DNA of 64,000 nt from JALZKA01 sp033856515. GTDB taxonomy: Bacteria; Actinomycetota; Thermoleophilia; Solirubrobacterales; 70-9. Positions within the stretch are counted from its first letter, which is position 1, and each line of letters starts with the position of its first letter. The stretch is from contig JAWVEY010000035.1 of the NCBI GenBank assembly GCA_033856515.1, positions 32,734-96,733 of the forward strand. The letters run 5' to 3'. The notes beneath the pieces are model-generated. The model saw only the letters and a program-made list of their open reading frames with translations. It ran no database searches and had not been told where the DNA came from. The translations under genes and the position numbers were made by a program. This document shows, piece after piece, positions 7,970-16,616 of the stretch.

Positions 7970-9184
7970 TCAGCTCATCTCCTTTTGAAGGTTCTCGTCA
8001 ATCGACGCGAGGAACTCCTGCGTCGTCTGGAAGTCCTGATCCTTGCCTACGAGGGCCGCTAGGTCTTTGGTCATCTTGCCACTCTCGACCGTCTCGACGC
8101 AAACGCGCTCGAGGGTCTCGCCGAACTCCGAGACCTCGGGTGTCTCGTCCATTCGCCCCCGGGCCTGAAGGCCGCGCGTCCAGGCGAAGATCGAGGCGAT
8201 GGGGTTGGTCGACGTGGGGTTGCCCTTTTGATGCTCGCGGAAGTGGCGGGTGACGGTGCCGTGTGCGGCCTCGGCCTCGACGGTCTTGCCGTCGGGCGTC
8301 ATCAGCACCGACGTCATCAAGCCCAGCGAGCCGAAGCCCTGGGCGACCGTGTCGGACTGAACATCTCCGTCGTAGTTCTTGCACGCCCAGACGTAGCCGC
8401 CCTCCCATTTGAGCGCCGCGGCGACCATGTCGTCGATCAGGCGGTGCTCGTAGGTCAGGCCCTTGTCCTCGAAGTCGGCCTTGAACTCATCGTCAAAGAC
8501 CTCTTGGAACAGGTCCTTGAAGCGTCCGTCGTACTTCTTCAGGATCGTGTTCTTGGTCGTCATATAGACGGGGTACTCACGGTTGAGGCCGTAACGGAAC
8601 GACGCCCGCGCGAAGTCGCGGATGGAGTCGTCGAGGTTGTACATGGCCATCGCGATCCCGCTTGAAGGGAAGTCGAAGACGTCGATCTCGATTGGCTCGC
8701 CCTCGTCCTTCGGCGTCCACGTAAGGGTCAGCTTTCCCTCGCCCGGGATTAGGGCGTCCTCCGCGCGGTACTGATCACCGAAGGCGTGGCGGCCGATGAT
8801 GATCGGCTTCGTCCAGCCTGGCACCAGGCGCGGAACGTTCGAGATCACGATCGGCTCGCGAAAGATGACGCCGCCCAGGATGTTGCGGATCGTCCCGTTC
8901 GGCGAGCGGTACATGTCCTTCAGGCCGAACTCCTCGACCCGGGCCTCGTCAGGCGTGATCGTCGCGCACTTGACCCCGACACCGTGTTCCTTGATCGCGT
9001 TCGCGGCATCAACCGTGATCTGATCCTCGGTCTCGTCGCGCTTCTCGATGCCCAGGTCGTAGTAGAGGAGCTCCACGTCGAGGTAGGGAAGGATGAGTTG
9101 TTCCTTGATGAACGACCAGATGATCCGGGTCATCTCGTCGCCGTCGAGCTCGACGATGGGGTTCTTCACTTCGATCTTGGCCAA
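7970..9184 (-). CDS. icd: NADP-dependent isocitrate dehydrogenase
   Basis: A 404-aa homodimeric IDH of the eukaryotic-like type, converting isocitrate to 2-oxoglutarate with NADPH formation. The substrate motif SPNGTIRNILGG is present, as are the metal-binding region (GLTYEHRLIDDMVA) and HGTVTRHFREHQKGNPTSTN. The family usually begins with a short Lys-rich strand such as KIEVKNPIVELDGDEMTR. That places the start at TTG 9184, preceded by CTCCGGAG, rather than at the upstream ATG codons that add 24 residues unrelated to the family. It is the first gene of the icd-mdh operon. Confidence 0.95.
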   Translation of the reverse strand: MAKIEVKNPIVELDGDEMTRIIWSFIKEQLILPYLDVELLYYDLGIEKRDETEDQITVDAANAIKEHGVGVKCATITPDEARVEEFGLKDMYRSPNGTIRNILGGVIFREPIVISNVPRLVPGWTKPIIIGRHAFGDQYRAEDALIPGEGKLTLTWTPKDEGEPIEIDVFDFPSSGIAMAMYNLDDSIRDFARASFRYGLNREYPVYMTTKNTILKKYDGRFKDLFQEVFDDEFKADFEDKGLTYEHRLIDDMVAAALKWEGGYVWACKNYDGDVQSDTVAQGFGSLGLMTSVLMTPDGKTVEAEAAHGTVTRHFREHQKGNPTSTNPIASIFAWTRGLQARGRMDETPEVSEFGETLERVCVETVESGKMTKDLAALVGKDQDFQTTQEFLASIDENLQKEMS

Positions 9185-9212
9185 TTTGTGTCTCCGGAGG
9201 TGGGGGCAGCGC

Positions 9213-9218
9213 AGGCTA
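9213..9218 (-). promoter_or_regulatory. icd: Possible -10 box of icd-mdh operon
   Basis: TAGCCT on the minus strand would give a leader of about 22 nt that contains GGAG before the TTG start of icd. It lies back to back with the promoter of the SCP2-like gene. Confidence 0.4.
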
Positions 9219-9228
9219 TCGAGCCGCA

Positions 9229-9234
9229 TACGAT
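9229..9234 (+). promoter_or_regulatory. -10 box of leaderless SCP2-like gene
   Basis: TACGAT is followed by 6 bases and ATG 9241, the common spacing in this window. Confidence 0.55.
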
Positions 9235-9240
9235 GCCCCG

Positions 9241-9678
9241 ATGTTGCTGAGCGCAATCGGAGACCGGTTCGACGCCGCGACGCTCGCGCGCATGGCGCGG
9301 CGAACGCCGGAGCCGATGCTTCGGGCGTTGACTATTGGGCCCTTGCGCTCGCTTGTCGTCGGAGAAGTGTTCCGCCGAATGCCTTCTCAGGTGAAGCCCG
9401 CTGCCGCTCCGCCCGACTGCGTGATCCGCTGGCGGATAGGCGAAGGCAAGAAAGTTGAGACCTGGTTCTGTGTCTTCGAAGCAGGAGGCCTGAGGACGAC
9501 GACCCGCGACCCGGAGACCGCGCCGCGGACGACCCTCGACATCTCGGCTCCCGACTTCCTTCGGCTCGCAACGGGTTCCGAGTTCCCGATGGCGATGTTC
9601 CAGGACGGCCGCATCAAGATCTCTGGCGACCTCTTCTTCGCCGCGCAGCTCCAGGGGATGTTCGAGATCCCGGCCTAG
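9241..9678 (+). CDS. SCP2 sterol-carrier-like protein
   Basis: A 145-aa soluble protein. The C-terminal two thirds has the SCP2 fold pattern: a strand with VIRWRIGEGKKVETW, paired strands, then the helix LDISAPDFLRLATG and the closing MAMFQDGRIKISGDLFFAAQLQGMFE, typical of SCP2 lipid-binding domains. It may bind or present acyl-CoA or lipid to neighbouring enzymes; the next gene is an acyl-CoA dehydrogenase. It is transcribed divergently from icd. Specific ligand unknown. Confidence 0.8.
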   Translation: MLLSAIGDRFDAATLARMARRTPEPMLRALTIGPLRSLVVGEVFRRMPSQVKPAAAPPDCVIRWRIGEGKKVETWFCVFEAGGLRTTTRDPETAPRTTLDISAPDFLRLATGSEFPMAMFQDGRIKISGDLFFAAQLQGMFEIPA

Positions 9679-9750
9679 CTACCAGAGGCGCTTGCCGTCT
9701 CTGATCACGGCCGCGATGGGGCGAGCGTACACCCGATCCGCGCTCGCGCG

Positions 9751-9756
9751 TACCAT
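9751..9756 (+). promoter_or_regulatory. -10 box of leaderless acyl-CoA dehydrogenase gene
   Basis: TACCAT is followed by 8 bases and ATG 9765. Confidence 0.5.
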
Positions 9757-9764
9757 TCCGTCAC

Positions 9765-11432
9765 ATGGCGACCGTCGAGAAGGGATCGGCCCACGCGACC
9801 CACGAAGTCGTCAATCAAGCGACGCCCCTGATCGGCCACAACGTCTTCGCGGACGACACCGTGCTCGTCGAGGCGCTTCGCCGCGAGGGCGGCGAGTGGG
9901 CCGAGGACCGCGTGCGAGAGGTCGGAGCGTTCTCCGGCACCGAACAGGCCCAGAGATGGGGACGTGAAGCGAACGAGAACGAGCCGCGCCTGGTCACTCA
10001 CGACCGCTTCGGCAACCGCATCGACGAGGTCGAGTTCCACCCGGCGTGGCACGAGCTGATGCATGCCGGGATCGGCTTCGGGATCCATGCGCTTCCATGG
10101 CGCGAGCCACAGCCGGGCGCTCATGTCGCCCGCGCGGCGATGTTCATGTCGTTCACTGCCGATGCCGGCGTCGGCTGCCCGATCTCGATGACCTACTCGG
10201 CCATCCCGGCCATCCGCGCTCAGCCGGAGATCGCCGAAGAGTGGGAGCAGCGCTTCCTCTCCACTTCATATGACGGAGAGCGCCTCCGCCCCGCGCCCGA
10301 CAAGGCGGGAGCCCTGTGCGGCATGGGCATGACCGAGAAGCAGGGCGGCTCCGACGTGCGAACGAACACGACGGTTGCCGCGCCGCTGAACGGCGGCGGC
10401 CCCGGCGCGGAATACACGTTGACCGGCCACAAATGGTTCATGTCGGCGCCGATGTGCGATGCGTTCCTCGTCCTCGCGCAATCCGAAGGTGGCCTCTCCT
10501 GCTTCCTCATGCCGCGGTTCACACCGGACGGCGAGCGGAACCGGATCCACATCCAGCGCCTCAAAGACAAGCTCGGTAATCGTTCGAACGCATCCTCCGA
10601 GGTGGAGTTCCGCGGCGCCTGGGCCCAGATGGTCGGCGAAGAGGGCCGCGGCGTCCCGACGATCATCGAGATGGTCAACCACACCCGGCTCGACTGCGTG
10701 ATCGGTGGCGCCGGCGGAATGCGCACCGCGGTCGCCGCCGCGATCCACCACACCTCCCAGCGCGCGGCGTTCGGAAAGCTCCTGATCGAACAGCCGCTGA
10801 TGAAGAACGTTCTGGCCGACCTCGCGATCGAGTCGGAGGCCGCGACGATCGGCATGATGCGCCTCGCCCGCTCCTATGACGAGGCAGGTGCAGGCGACCA
10901 AGACGCGTTCGAGTTCAGGCGCCTGGCGAACGCCGTCCTCAAGTACTGGGTCAACAAGCGGGCGCCGGCCCACGCGGCCGAGGCGCTCGAGTGCTTTGGC
11001 GGCAACGGCTTCGTCGAGGAGTCCGGAATGCCACGCCTCTATCGCGAGTCTCCTCTCAACGGGATTTGGGAGGGCTCGGGCAACGTTCAGTGCCTGGATG
11101 TGCTTCGCGGCATGGCAAAGAACCCGGCGGCCCTTGAAGCGTTCCTGGGCGAGGTCTCCGAGGCCTCCGGGTCGGACGAGCGGCTCGACGCGGCCGTCGA
11201 AGACCTGAAGTCCGAGTTCGGAGACATCGAGACGATCGAGTCCCGGGCCCGGCGCGTCGTGGAGCGCATGGCGCTCGTCCTGCAGGCTTCGCTCCTGATC
11301 CGCTTCGGCGATGACGCCGTCGCCGATGCGTTCTGCGCATCGCGGCTTGCCGGGGACTCGGGCCGGGCATTTGGCACGCTGCCCGCCGGCACCGCGTTTG
11401 ACCGCATCATCAGCAGGCACGCGGCGGCGTGA
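9765..11432 (+). CDS. AidB-like acyl-CoA dehydrogenase
   Basis: FAD-dependent acyl-CoA dehydrogenase family protein, 555 aa, close to the length of E. coli AidB and longer than the 380-400 aa beta-oxidation enzymes. AidB-type features: a long N-terminal helical domain, AGVGCPISMTYSAIP, GMGMTEKQGGSDVRTNTT, the FAD-contacting GHKWFMSAP, and ECFGGNGFVEESGMPRLYRE near residue 415. AidB proteins are linked to alkylation-damage response and isovaleryl-CoA oxidation; which applies here is unknown. Its stop overlaps the GTG start of the next gene (GTGA), so the two are probably coupled. Confidence 0.9.
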   Translation: MATVEKGSAHATHEVVNQATPLIGHNVFADDTVLVEALRREGGEWAEDRVREVGAFSGTEQAQRWGREANENEPRLVTHDRFGNRIDEVEFHPAWHELMHAGIGFGIHALPWREPQPGAHVARAAMFMSFTADAGVGCPISMTYSAIPAIRAQPEIAEEWEQRFLSTSYDGERLRPAPDKAGALCGMGMTEKQGGSDVRTNTTVAAPLNGGGPGAEYTLTGHKWFMSAPMCDAFLVLAQSEGGLSCFLMPRFTPDGERNRIHIQRLKDKLGNRSNASSEVEFRGAWAQMVGEEGRGVPTIIEMVNHTRLDCVIGGAGGMRTAVAAAIHHTSQRAAFGKLLIEQPLMKNVLADLAIESEAATIGMMRLARSYDEAGAGDQDAFEFRRLANAVLKYWVNKRAPAHAAEALECFGGNGFVEESGMPRLYRESPLNGIWEGSGNVQCLDVLRGMAKNPAALEAFLGEVSEASGSDERLDAAVEDLKSEFGDIETIESRARRVVERMALVLQASLLIRFGDDAVADAFCASRLAGDSGRAFGTLPAGTAFDRIISRHAAA

Positions 11433-12433
11433 GCATCGCCGTGCCGTCGCGGACGCGGGCGGCGCTCGCGTCAGTCCTCGTGATCGCAACGGCCGGGCTT
11501 GGGGCGTGCGACAAGGCGGAACAGGAGACAAACGCGGCCGCAAAGCCCGTCGAACTCTCACGCTATCTGCCCCAGGACTCGCAGTTGATCCAGACAGTTG
11601 ACGTGACCAAGGCGCGCCAGGAGCTCGACCTTCCTGAGGATGCGAACGCGCTGCCCACCAGCAACAAGACCTTCCCGCGCGCCAAGAGCCCGGACGCACA
11701 GCTCTTCGAGATCACGTCGAGGGCCTATCCGGACGTGGCCGGAGTGTTCGCGAGCGAGTTCAACGGGCGCGGCGCCTCACCGCTCGACGGCACCCTCATC
11801 CGAGCCGCCGCCGGAAACGGGAATGCCAGCATCGTCTCGACGGCCGAGCCACTCGACGACATCGAACGCAAGCTGGAGCTGGCGGGGTATTCCCGGAAGG
11901 GGAAGACTTACGTGGCCGGCCAGGACACCCCTGAGGCGGCGTCGCGCTTCGTCGCCGACGCGGGAAGTGGACGATTCGTTTTCGCACGAGAAGAAGAGGT
12001 TGCGCAGGAGATCCTGAGGCGAATTCGCAACGATGCCTCGCCGGGTGAAGCCGCCGAGGCGCTCGAGCCCGCCGCCGGCTCGGTACGCCTCGCGATGACG
12101 AACGAGGACAAGCGCTCCTGCGTCACTGCGTTCTCCGCGGCGATGGAGGCGACTGGCGAAGGTGCCGCGCTCGCGCTGATCATCTCAGGAGACAAGCCGG
12201 ACCCCGACCTCTTCGATCCGAATGCCCCGAAGGGCATCGCAACCGGCACGCCAACCGTCCTCGTGGACGCGCTGATCGTCCCGATCAGAGTGAAGAAGCC
12301 ACTGAGGGATGGCCTCGACGCGCTCGAGCAGGTAGTGAGCACCTCGAAGGCGGAAATCATCAAGCGTGGCGAGCATCTCGCGGACCTCGACCCGTTGGTC
12401 CCCCCTCCCTTCAAGGCTTACGACTGTCCGTAG
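11429..12433 (+). CDS. Predicted lipoprotein, paralog of the 13.3 kb protein
   Basis: A 334-aa exported protein of unknown function. The signal peptide ends in a lipobox, LGAC (Cys about 27), so it is likely membrane-anchored outside the cell. It starts with GTG overlapping the dehydrogenase stop. The body matches the lipoprotein at 13263 in layout: a VDVTKAR segment after the linker, a mid-domain with LDDIERKLELAGY, a REEE/DPEV segment, and a C-terminal YDC. I recognise no characterised family. Conserved context next to lipid enzymes suggests an envelope role, but this is inference. Confidence 0.8.
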   Translation: MSIAVPSRTRAALASVLVIATAGLGACDKAEQETNAAAKPVELSRYLPQDSQLIQTVDVTKARQELDLPEDANALPTSNKTFPRAKSPDAQLFEITSRAYPDVAGVFASEFNGRGASPLDGTLIRAAAGNGNASIVSTAEPLDDIERKLELAGYSRKGKTYVAGQDTPEAASRFVADAGSGRFVFAREEEVAQEILRRIRNDASPGEAAEALEPAAGSVRLAMTNEDKRSCVTAFSAAMEATGEGAALALIISGDKPDPDLFDPNAPKGIATGTPTVLVDALIVPIRVKKPLRDGLDALEQVVSTSKAEIIKRGEHLADLDPLVPPPFKAYDCP

Positions 12434-12436
12434 GAT
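12431..12436 (+). promoter_or_regulatory. -10 box of leaderless enoyl-CoA hydratase gene
   Basis: TAGGAT overlaps the stop codon of the upstream lipoprotein gene. It is followed by 7 bases and GTG 12444, which fixes the start downstream of the open frame at 12366. Confidence 0.55.
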
Positions 12437-12443
12437 CCAGGAC

Positions 12444-13238
12444 GTGAGCGAAGACCGGGTCCAGATCGACGTAGCCGACGGTGTCGCCGACGTGCGCATG
12501 GTGCGCGCGGACAAGCACAACGCGCTCGACTGGCCGATGTTCGAGGCGCTCGACGCGGTCACCGACGAGCTCGCCGAGCGAGACGAGGTGCGCTGCGTCG
12601 TCCTTTCGGGCGATGGGCCGAGCTTCTGCTCGGGCCTCGACTTCCCCAGCTTCATGGCCGGCGACGTCGGTGTCGACGAGATGATCGACGACGTTCCCGG
12701 CGAGGTCGCGAACATCGCGCAGCGAGTTGCCTACGACTGGCAGCGCCTGCCGATGCCCGTCGTCGCCGCGATCCACGGCAACTGCCTGGGGGGCGGTGCG
12801 CAGATCGCGCTCGGGGCCGATATCCGCATCTCGGCCCGGGAGCTGAAGCTGTGCGTGATGGAGATCAAGTACGGCCTGATCCCCGATATGGGCATCACTC
12901 AGGTGCTGCCTGCGCTGGTGGGGCTCGACGTCGCCAAGGAGATTGTGTTCACGGGACGCACGATCGGTGCGGACGAGGCCCTCGACCTCGGCCTGGTGAC
13001 CCGCGTCTCTGAAGACCCGCTGGCCGAGGCGAAGGGGCTCGCGGTCCAGATCGCCTCGAAGTCACCGCACGCGATCCGCTCTGGCAAGCGCTTGCTAAAC
13101 GAGGCGTACACCGGCAGGAGCGAGGATGCGCTGAAGCTCGAGGCCGAGCTCCAGCGAGCCCTGATCGGGAGCCCGAACCAGATCGCCGCGGTCAAGGCAG
13201 CCATGACCAAGGAACCCGCGAAGTTCGTCGATCCTTAA
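12444..13238 (+). CDS. Enoyl-CoA hydratase/isomerase (crotonase) family protein
   Basis: A 264-aa crotonase-fold enzyme, probably hydrating or isomerising 2-enoyl-CoA in lipid degradation. The CoA-binding and oxyanion segments are visible: NALDWPMFEAL, SFCSGLDFPSF, and HGNCLGGGAQIALGADIRIS. The region usually holding catalytic Glu reads MEIKYGLIPDMG, with one acidic residue (Glu in MEIKYG) of the pair found in classical hydratases, and Asp in IPDMG as in isomerases. It may therefore be an isomerase-type member. GTG start chosen from the -10 box. It lies between two paralogous lipoproteins. Confidence 0.88.
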   Translation: MSEDRVQIDVADGVADVRMVRADKHNALDWPMFEALDAVTDELAERDEVRCVVLSGDGPSFCSGLDFPSFMAGDVGVDEMIDDVPGEVANIAQRVAYDWQRLPMPVVAAIHGNCLGGGAQIALGADIRISARELKLCVMEIKYGLIPDMGITQVLPALVGLDVAKEIVFTGRTIGADEALDLGLVTRVSEDPLAEAKGLAVQIASKSPHAIRSGKRLLNEAYTGRSEDALKLEAELQRALIGSPNQIAAVKAAMTKEPAKFVDP

Positions 13239-13249
13239 TCAATGGTCGC

Positions 13250-13255
13250 TAGCGT
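13250..13255 (+). promoter_or_regulatory. -10 box of leaderless lipoprotein gene
   Basis: TAGCGT is followed by 7 bases and ATG 13263. This selects 13263 over the in-frame ATG at 13242 and gives a more typical signal peptide. Confidence 0.45.
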
Positions 13256-13262
13256 CTTCGCC

Positions 13263-14198
13263 ATGTTTCGGGGTCCTTCTGCGCTACTGGCGGTGCTCGT
13301 CGCAGCGCTCGCCATCTCGGCCTGCGGCGACGACACGCCCGATACCGACGGCGGTTTGAGCGCGTCCGAACTCGCGGCGATGCTTCCCGACGGCGGGATA
13401 CCCCAGGCCGTCGCGGTGGACGTCGACGCAGCCCGGGAGGCCGCTGGGCTTGCGGGTGGCACCGACCCGACCGAGGTCGGCACTAGCCGGGAGGAGCTCC
13501 GCTTCGGATTCAGCACCTTCTTCGCTCTTCGCGATCTCGCGGCCTTGACCGAAAACCCCGTTCGAGCTGCGCTCGACCACGGACTCATAACCGCTTACGC
13601 CGGACATCCGTACGTCCTTGACGAAGCGATCACCCTGGTGTCCAGCTCTCAGGATTTCGACGAGCTCGCGAGCACCCTGGAGGACGACGGCTGGGAGCGT
13701 GACGGAGCAGTGGTCTCGACCGAAGGAGACCCGCAGGAGCTGACCTACACCGCGGTCGGGGCCGGCGACGGCTTCATAGCGCTCGGCTATGACCCCGAGG
13801 TCGTCGAAGCGGTGGCGTCCGGCGAAGCCCCTCCCTCGGAGACCGGCGAGCTTGCGGGCCTGGAGGCCCTTGACGCGCCGGTGACCGCGGCGGTCGTGCC
13901 CGACGAAGCCGAGGGCGAGGAATGCGTCGAGCTGATCGCCTTTGAAGACTTCCTGGACGAGACGTTCCGGCTCTACATCACTGTCGATGGGGAGGCCAAG
14001 TCATCCCAGCTCTCCAAGGACCTCACCGATGAGGCCTTAAGCCTCGGCTTCAAGGTCGAGTCGGAAGAAACAGAAGGGGACACGATTACGCTGGAGCTCC
14101 AGGGCGTCACGGAGACGGAGCAGCTCGTGAACTCACCCGCCGTGCTCGTCGGCGCGACCCTCGACGAAAACGGCCCGCTCCTCTACGACTGCGGCTAG
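13263..14198 (+). CDS. Predicted lipoprotein, paralog of the 11.4 kb protein
   Basis: A 311-aa exported protein of unknown function. The signal peptide MFRGPSALLAVLVAALAISAC ends in a lipobox. It shares with the 11.4 kb lipoprotein a VDVDAAREAAGL segment, FDELASTLEDDGWERDG (compare LDDIERKLELAGYSRKG), a following ALGYDPEVVEAVASG segment, and a C-terminal YDCG. It has fewer Lys and more Asp/Glu, as expected for an exported acidic domain. The stop is 4 bases from the next start, so it may form an operon with the site-2 protease. Confidence 0.8.
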   Translation: MFRGPSALLAVLVAALAISACGDDTPDTDGGLSASELAAMLPDGGIPQAVAVDVDAAREAAGLAGGTDPTEVGTSREELRFGFSTFFALRDLAALTENPVRAALDHGLITAYAGHPYVLDEAITLVSSSQDFDELASTLEDDGWERDGAVVSTEGDPQELTYTAVGAGDGFIALGYDPEVVEAVASGEAPPSETGELAGLEALDAPVTAAVVPDEAEGEECVELIAFEDFLDETFRLYITVDGEAKSSQLSKDLTDEALSLGFKVESEETEGDTITLELQGVTETEQLVNSPAVLVGATLDENGPLLYDCG

Positions 14199-14201
14199 GC
14201 G

Positions 14202-15392
14202 ATGTCCGGGCGCGCCGCGCTGACGCTCTTCCGGGTTCGCGGCATCCGGATCGGAGTGGACTACTCCTGGTTCTTCGTCCTCTTCCTCGTCATCTTCTGG
14301 CTGTCGGGCTATTACGGCGACGTGACGGGCGCACCGGATGGTTCGGTGGAGCCGTTCGCACTGGCCGTTGTGAGCGCCCTTGCATTCTTCGGGTCGATCC
14401 TCCTCCACGAGCTCGGGCACGCCGTGGTGGCACTGCGGAACGGGATCGGCATCTCCGAGATCACCCTGTGGCTCTTCGGTGGCCTGGCGCACATGCAGCG
14501 CGATTCAGACTCGGCCGGAGTCGAGTTCCGCGTCGCCGCGGCCGGGCCGGCGGTCACCCTTTTGATCGCGATCGCCGCGACCGCGGCGGGGGTCGGGCTA
14601 GCCGGCTCCGAGCAGGGGTTCTTCGACGCGATGGCGGTCTCGAATGACGCAGACATCTCGGGCGTCCTGGCCGTGATCGCCTGGCTCGCGAGTCTCAACG
14701 TCGTCATCCTGATCTTCAACCTCATCCCGGCATTCCCGCTCGACGGTGGGCGCATCCTGCGCGCGCTGGCGTGGCGTCTGACCGGTGACCGCAACAAGGC
14801 GACCCGCTTCGCGGCGCTGACCGGCCAGGGCTTCGCCTACATCTTTATCGCCGGAGGCCTCGTCATCGTGATGGCGACCGGCGACGTCATCTCGGGCATC
14901 TGGCTCGCGCTCGTCGGCTTCCTCCTGGGATCCGCGGCGCGAGGGACAGTGCGCCGCACGGAGGTCGAGAGCCGGATCGGCGACTTGAGCGTCGCGGACG
15001 TGATGGATGCCGAGCCCGTCTCGATCGCCGACGACACCACCGTTGAGCAGGCCCTGGACGAGTTCTTCCTCCGCTACCGCTGGCCGTGGTTCCCCGTGAC
15101 GGACGCCGCGCAGAAGTTCGTCGGGCTGATCGTCCGCGAGGCGGCCGATGCGGTTCCCGACACCGATCGCGCGACCAAACGTGTCGGCGACGTGTTGGAG
15201 GCGGACTCGGCAGGGACACTCCAGGTCCAGGCCGACGCGCCGCTTGACTCACTGCTTGGAAATGACGCGCTTCGCCGGCTGGGCGCGCTCGCGGCAGTCG
15301 ACCAGGACGGTCGCCTGCGAGGAATCGTTACGGCCGAGCAGATCGGCCGCGCGCTGCGCGACGCAATGGCCGAACCGCCGCCGGCGACCTAG
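14202..15392 (+). CDS. Site-2 protease (M50) with CBS pair
   Basis: A 396-aa membrane-embedded zinc metalloprotease. About six TM helices cover residues 15-245. HELGH near residue 68 supplies two zinc ligands and the catalytic Glu, and NLIPAFPLDGGRIL near 180 supplies the Asp ligand. The C-terminal 130 residues form two CBS motifs (VADVMDAEPVSIADD and a degenerate second), which may sense adenine nucleotides. Family members cut membrane-bound anti-sigma factors or signal-peptide remnants. The lipoprotein gene just upstream could encode a partner or substrate, which is inference. Confidence 0.92.
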   Translation: MSGRAALTLFRVRGIRIGVDYSWFFVLFLVIFWLSGYYGDVTGAPDGSVEPFALAVVSALAFFGSILLHELGHAVVALRNGIGISEITLWLFGGLAHMQRDSDSAGVEFRVAAAGPAVTLLIAIAATAAGVGLAGSEQGFFDAMAVSNDADISGVLAVIAWLASLNVVILIFNLIPAFPLDGGRILRALAWRLTGDRNKATRFAALTGQGFAYIFIAGGLVIVMATGDVISGIWLALVGFLLGSAARGTVRRTEVESRIGDLSVADVMDAEPVSIADDTTVEQALDEFFLRYRWPWFPVTDAAQKFVGLIVREAADAVPDTDRATKRVGDVLEADSAGTLQVQADAPLDSLLGNDALRRLGALAAVDQDGRLRGIVTAEQIGRALRDAMAEPPPAT

Positions 15393-15488
15393 TCGCTGCC
15401 GCCGACGTGGGGAAGGCTCTCGCCACAGAGGGGGTCAGCCTCGGTCCACGAAAGAGAGCCAACTGCGACGGCTGCCGGGTTCGAGGTC

Positions 15489-15510
15489 TAGGATCTGGCT
15501 AATTAGCCAG
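15489..15510 (+). promoter_or_regulatory. -10 box abutting a 16-bp perfect palindrome
   Basis: TAGGAT (15489-15494) is directly followed by CTGGCTAATTAGCCAG (15495-15510), a perfect palindrome placed exactly where transcription would start. It lies 11 bases before the GGDEF start and looks like an operator. A weak terminator for the upstream gene is the alternative, since TTTT follows. Confidence 0.5.
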
Positions 15511-15521
15511 TTTTCACGCAA

Positions 15522-16547
15522 ATGACCAAGAGCGACCAACCAGACAAGACACTCACCTCGCTCGATGTCGTCCTTCGGTGCTTCGCGTCCGCGCTCGATG
15601 CGGACTCCGGGATCATTGTGGGCCAGGGCCCCGAAGGCAAGGTCGAGCTCCTGTCCGCGGCCGGCTACGCAGCGAGGCGCGCCACAGTTCCCTGGACGAG
15701 CGGCAGCTTCCTCGGACAAGCACTTAAGACCGCCGGCGCCAGCCTCGAGCCGGCGTCGGGGTGGCGAGAAGGCGACGGCGCCCCCGACGCCTGGCACGCG
15801 GTGGCGTGCCGAATCGAGGGCCCGGACGGCTCCCTTGGGGCGATCTACGCCGGCTTCGAGCGGCCCTCCCCACTGACCCGAGGACAGCTGACCTGGGCCG
15901 CCGAATCACACGCGCGCCTGGCCGGACTCTGCATGACCGGGAGAGGCGATGCAGTCTCTGAAGTGCTCCGTTCGACCGGGATCGACCAGCTAACCGGCTG
16001 CCTCAGATACGAGCGGGTGATGGAGATGCTAAGTGGCGAAGTCCAGCGCTCGACCCGCCAGGGACACAGCCTTTCGTGTTGCTTCCTGGATATCAACGGC
16101 TTCCAGGCGATCAACGAAGAGCACGGGCACGTCACGGGGAACAAGGTGCTGGCGAGCATGGGCAGGGCGCTGATCGGTTCGGCGCGAGGCTTTGACTGCG
16201 TCGGCCGCTTGGGCGGCGATGAGTTCGTGGTCGTAATGCCTGAGACAACGCTCGCGCAAGCAGGCCAGGCTGCGGCCAGAATGCGCTTTTCCGTGGAAGC
16301 CGGGGTGTTCACCGCGACGGGGCTTGAGATCTCCGCGTCAGCTGGCGTCGCTCAGTGGAAGCGAGGTGATTCGATGGTCCAGTTGCTGGACGTGTCCGAC
16401 CGGGCCCTCCAGACCGACAAGTCGGCGAGTACAGCCCACGGCGACATTACTTCCGGGCCCGTGATTAGCGATGGGATCCTTGGCCTGGTGCGGGCAGCAC
16501 GCTCCAAGGTAACGCCGAGCCCCGGGCGCAAGAATCCCGAACACTGA
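15522..16547 (+). CDS. GAF-like/GGDEF diguanylate cyclase
   Basis: A 341-aa cytosolic protein predicted to make cyclic di-GMP. Residues 1-140 look like a GAF sensor fold (VVLRCFASALDADSGIIVGQ through GSLGAIYAGFERPS). The GGDEF domain follows (about 155-310), with LDINGFQAINEEHGH and an intact RLGGDEFVVVMPE. There is no EAL domain. No Shine-Dalgarno is visible. The palindrome at the predicted transcription start suggests tight control. Together with the PAS-GGDEF-EAL protein it shows that this organism uses cyclic di-GMP. Confidence 0.88.
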   Translation: MTKSDQPDKTLTSLDVVLRCFASALDADSGIIVGQGPEGKVELLSAAGYAARRATVPWTSGSFLGQALKTAGASLEPASGWREGDGAPDAWHAVACRIEGPDGSLGAIYAGFERPSPLTRGQLTWAAESHARLAGLCMTGRGDAVSEVLRSTGIDQLTGCLRYERVMEMLSGEVQRSTRQGHSLSCCFLDINGFQAINEEHGHVTGNKVLASMGRALIGSARGFDCVGRLGGDEFVVVMPETTLAQAGQAAARMRFSVEAGVFTATGLEISASAGVAQWKRGDSMVQLLDVSDRALQTDKSASTAHGDITSGPVISDGILGLVRAARSKVTPSPGRKNPEH

Positions 16548-16577
16548 GCCTCTGACGAGCCCCACCCGTTTTGGGTT

Positions 16578-16583
16578 TAGGAT
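16578..16583 (+). promoter_or_regulatory. Possible -10 box of sdhCAB operon
   Basis: TAGGAT lies 33 bases before the sdhC start. An ATG nearer to it (16594) is out of frame and reaches a stop after 8 codons, so the sdhC mRNA probably has a short leader. Confidence 0.4.
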
Positions 16584-16616
16584 CGCGCAGCCGATGGCTG
16601 CCAGGTCAGCAACAGG

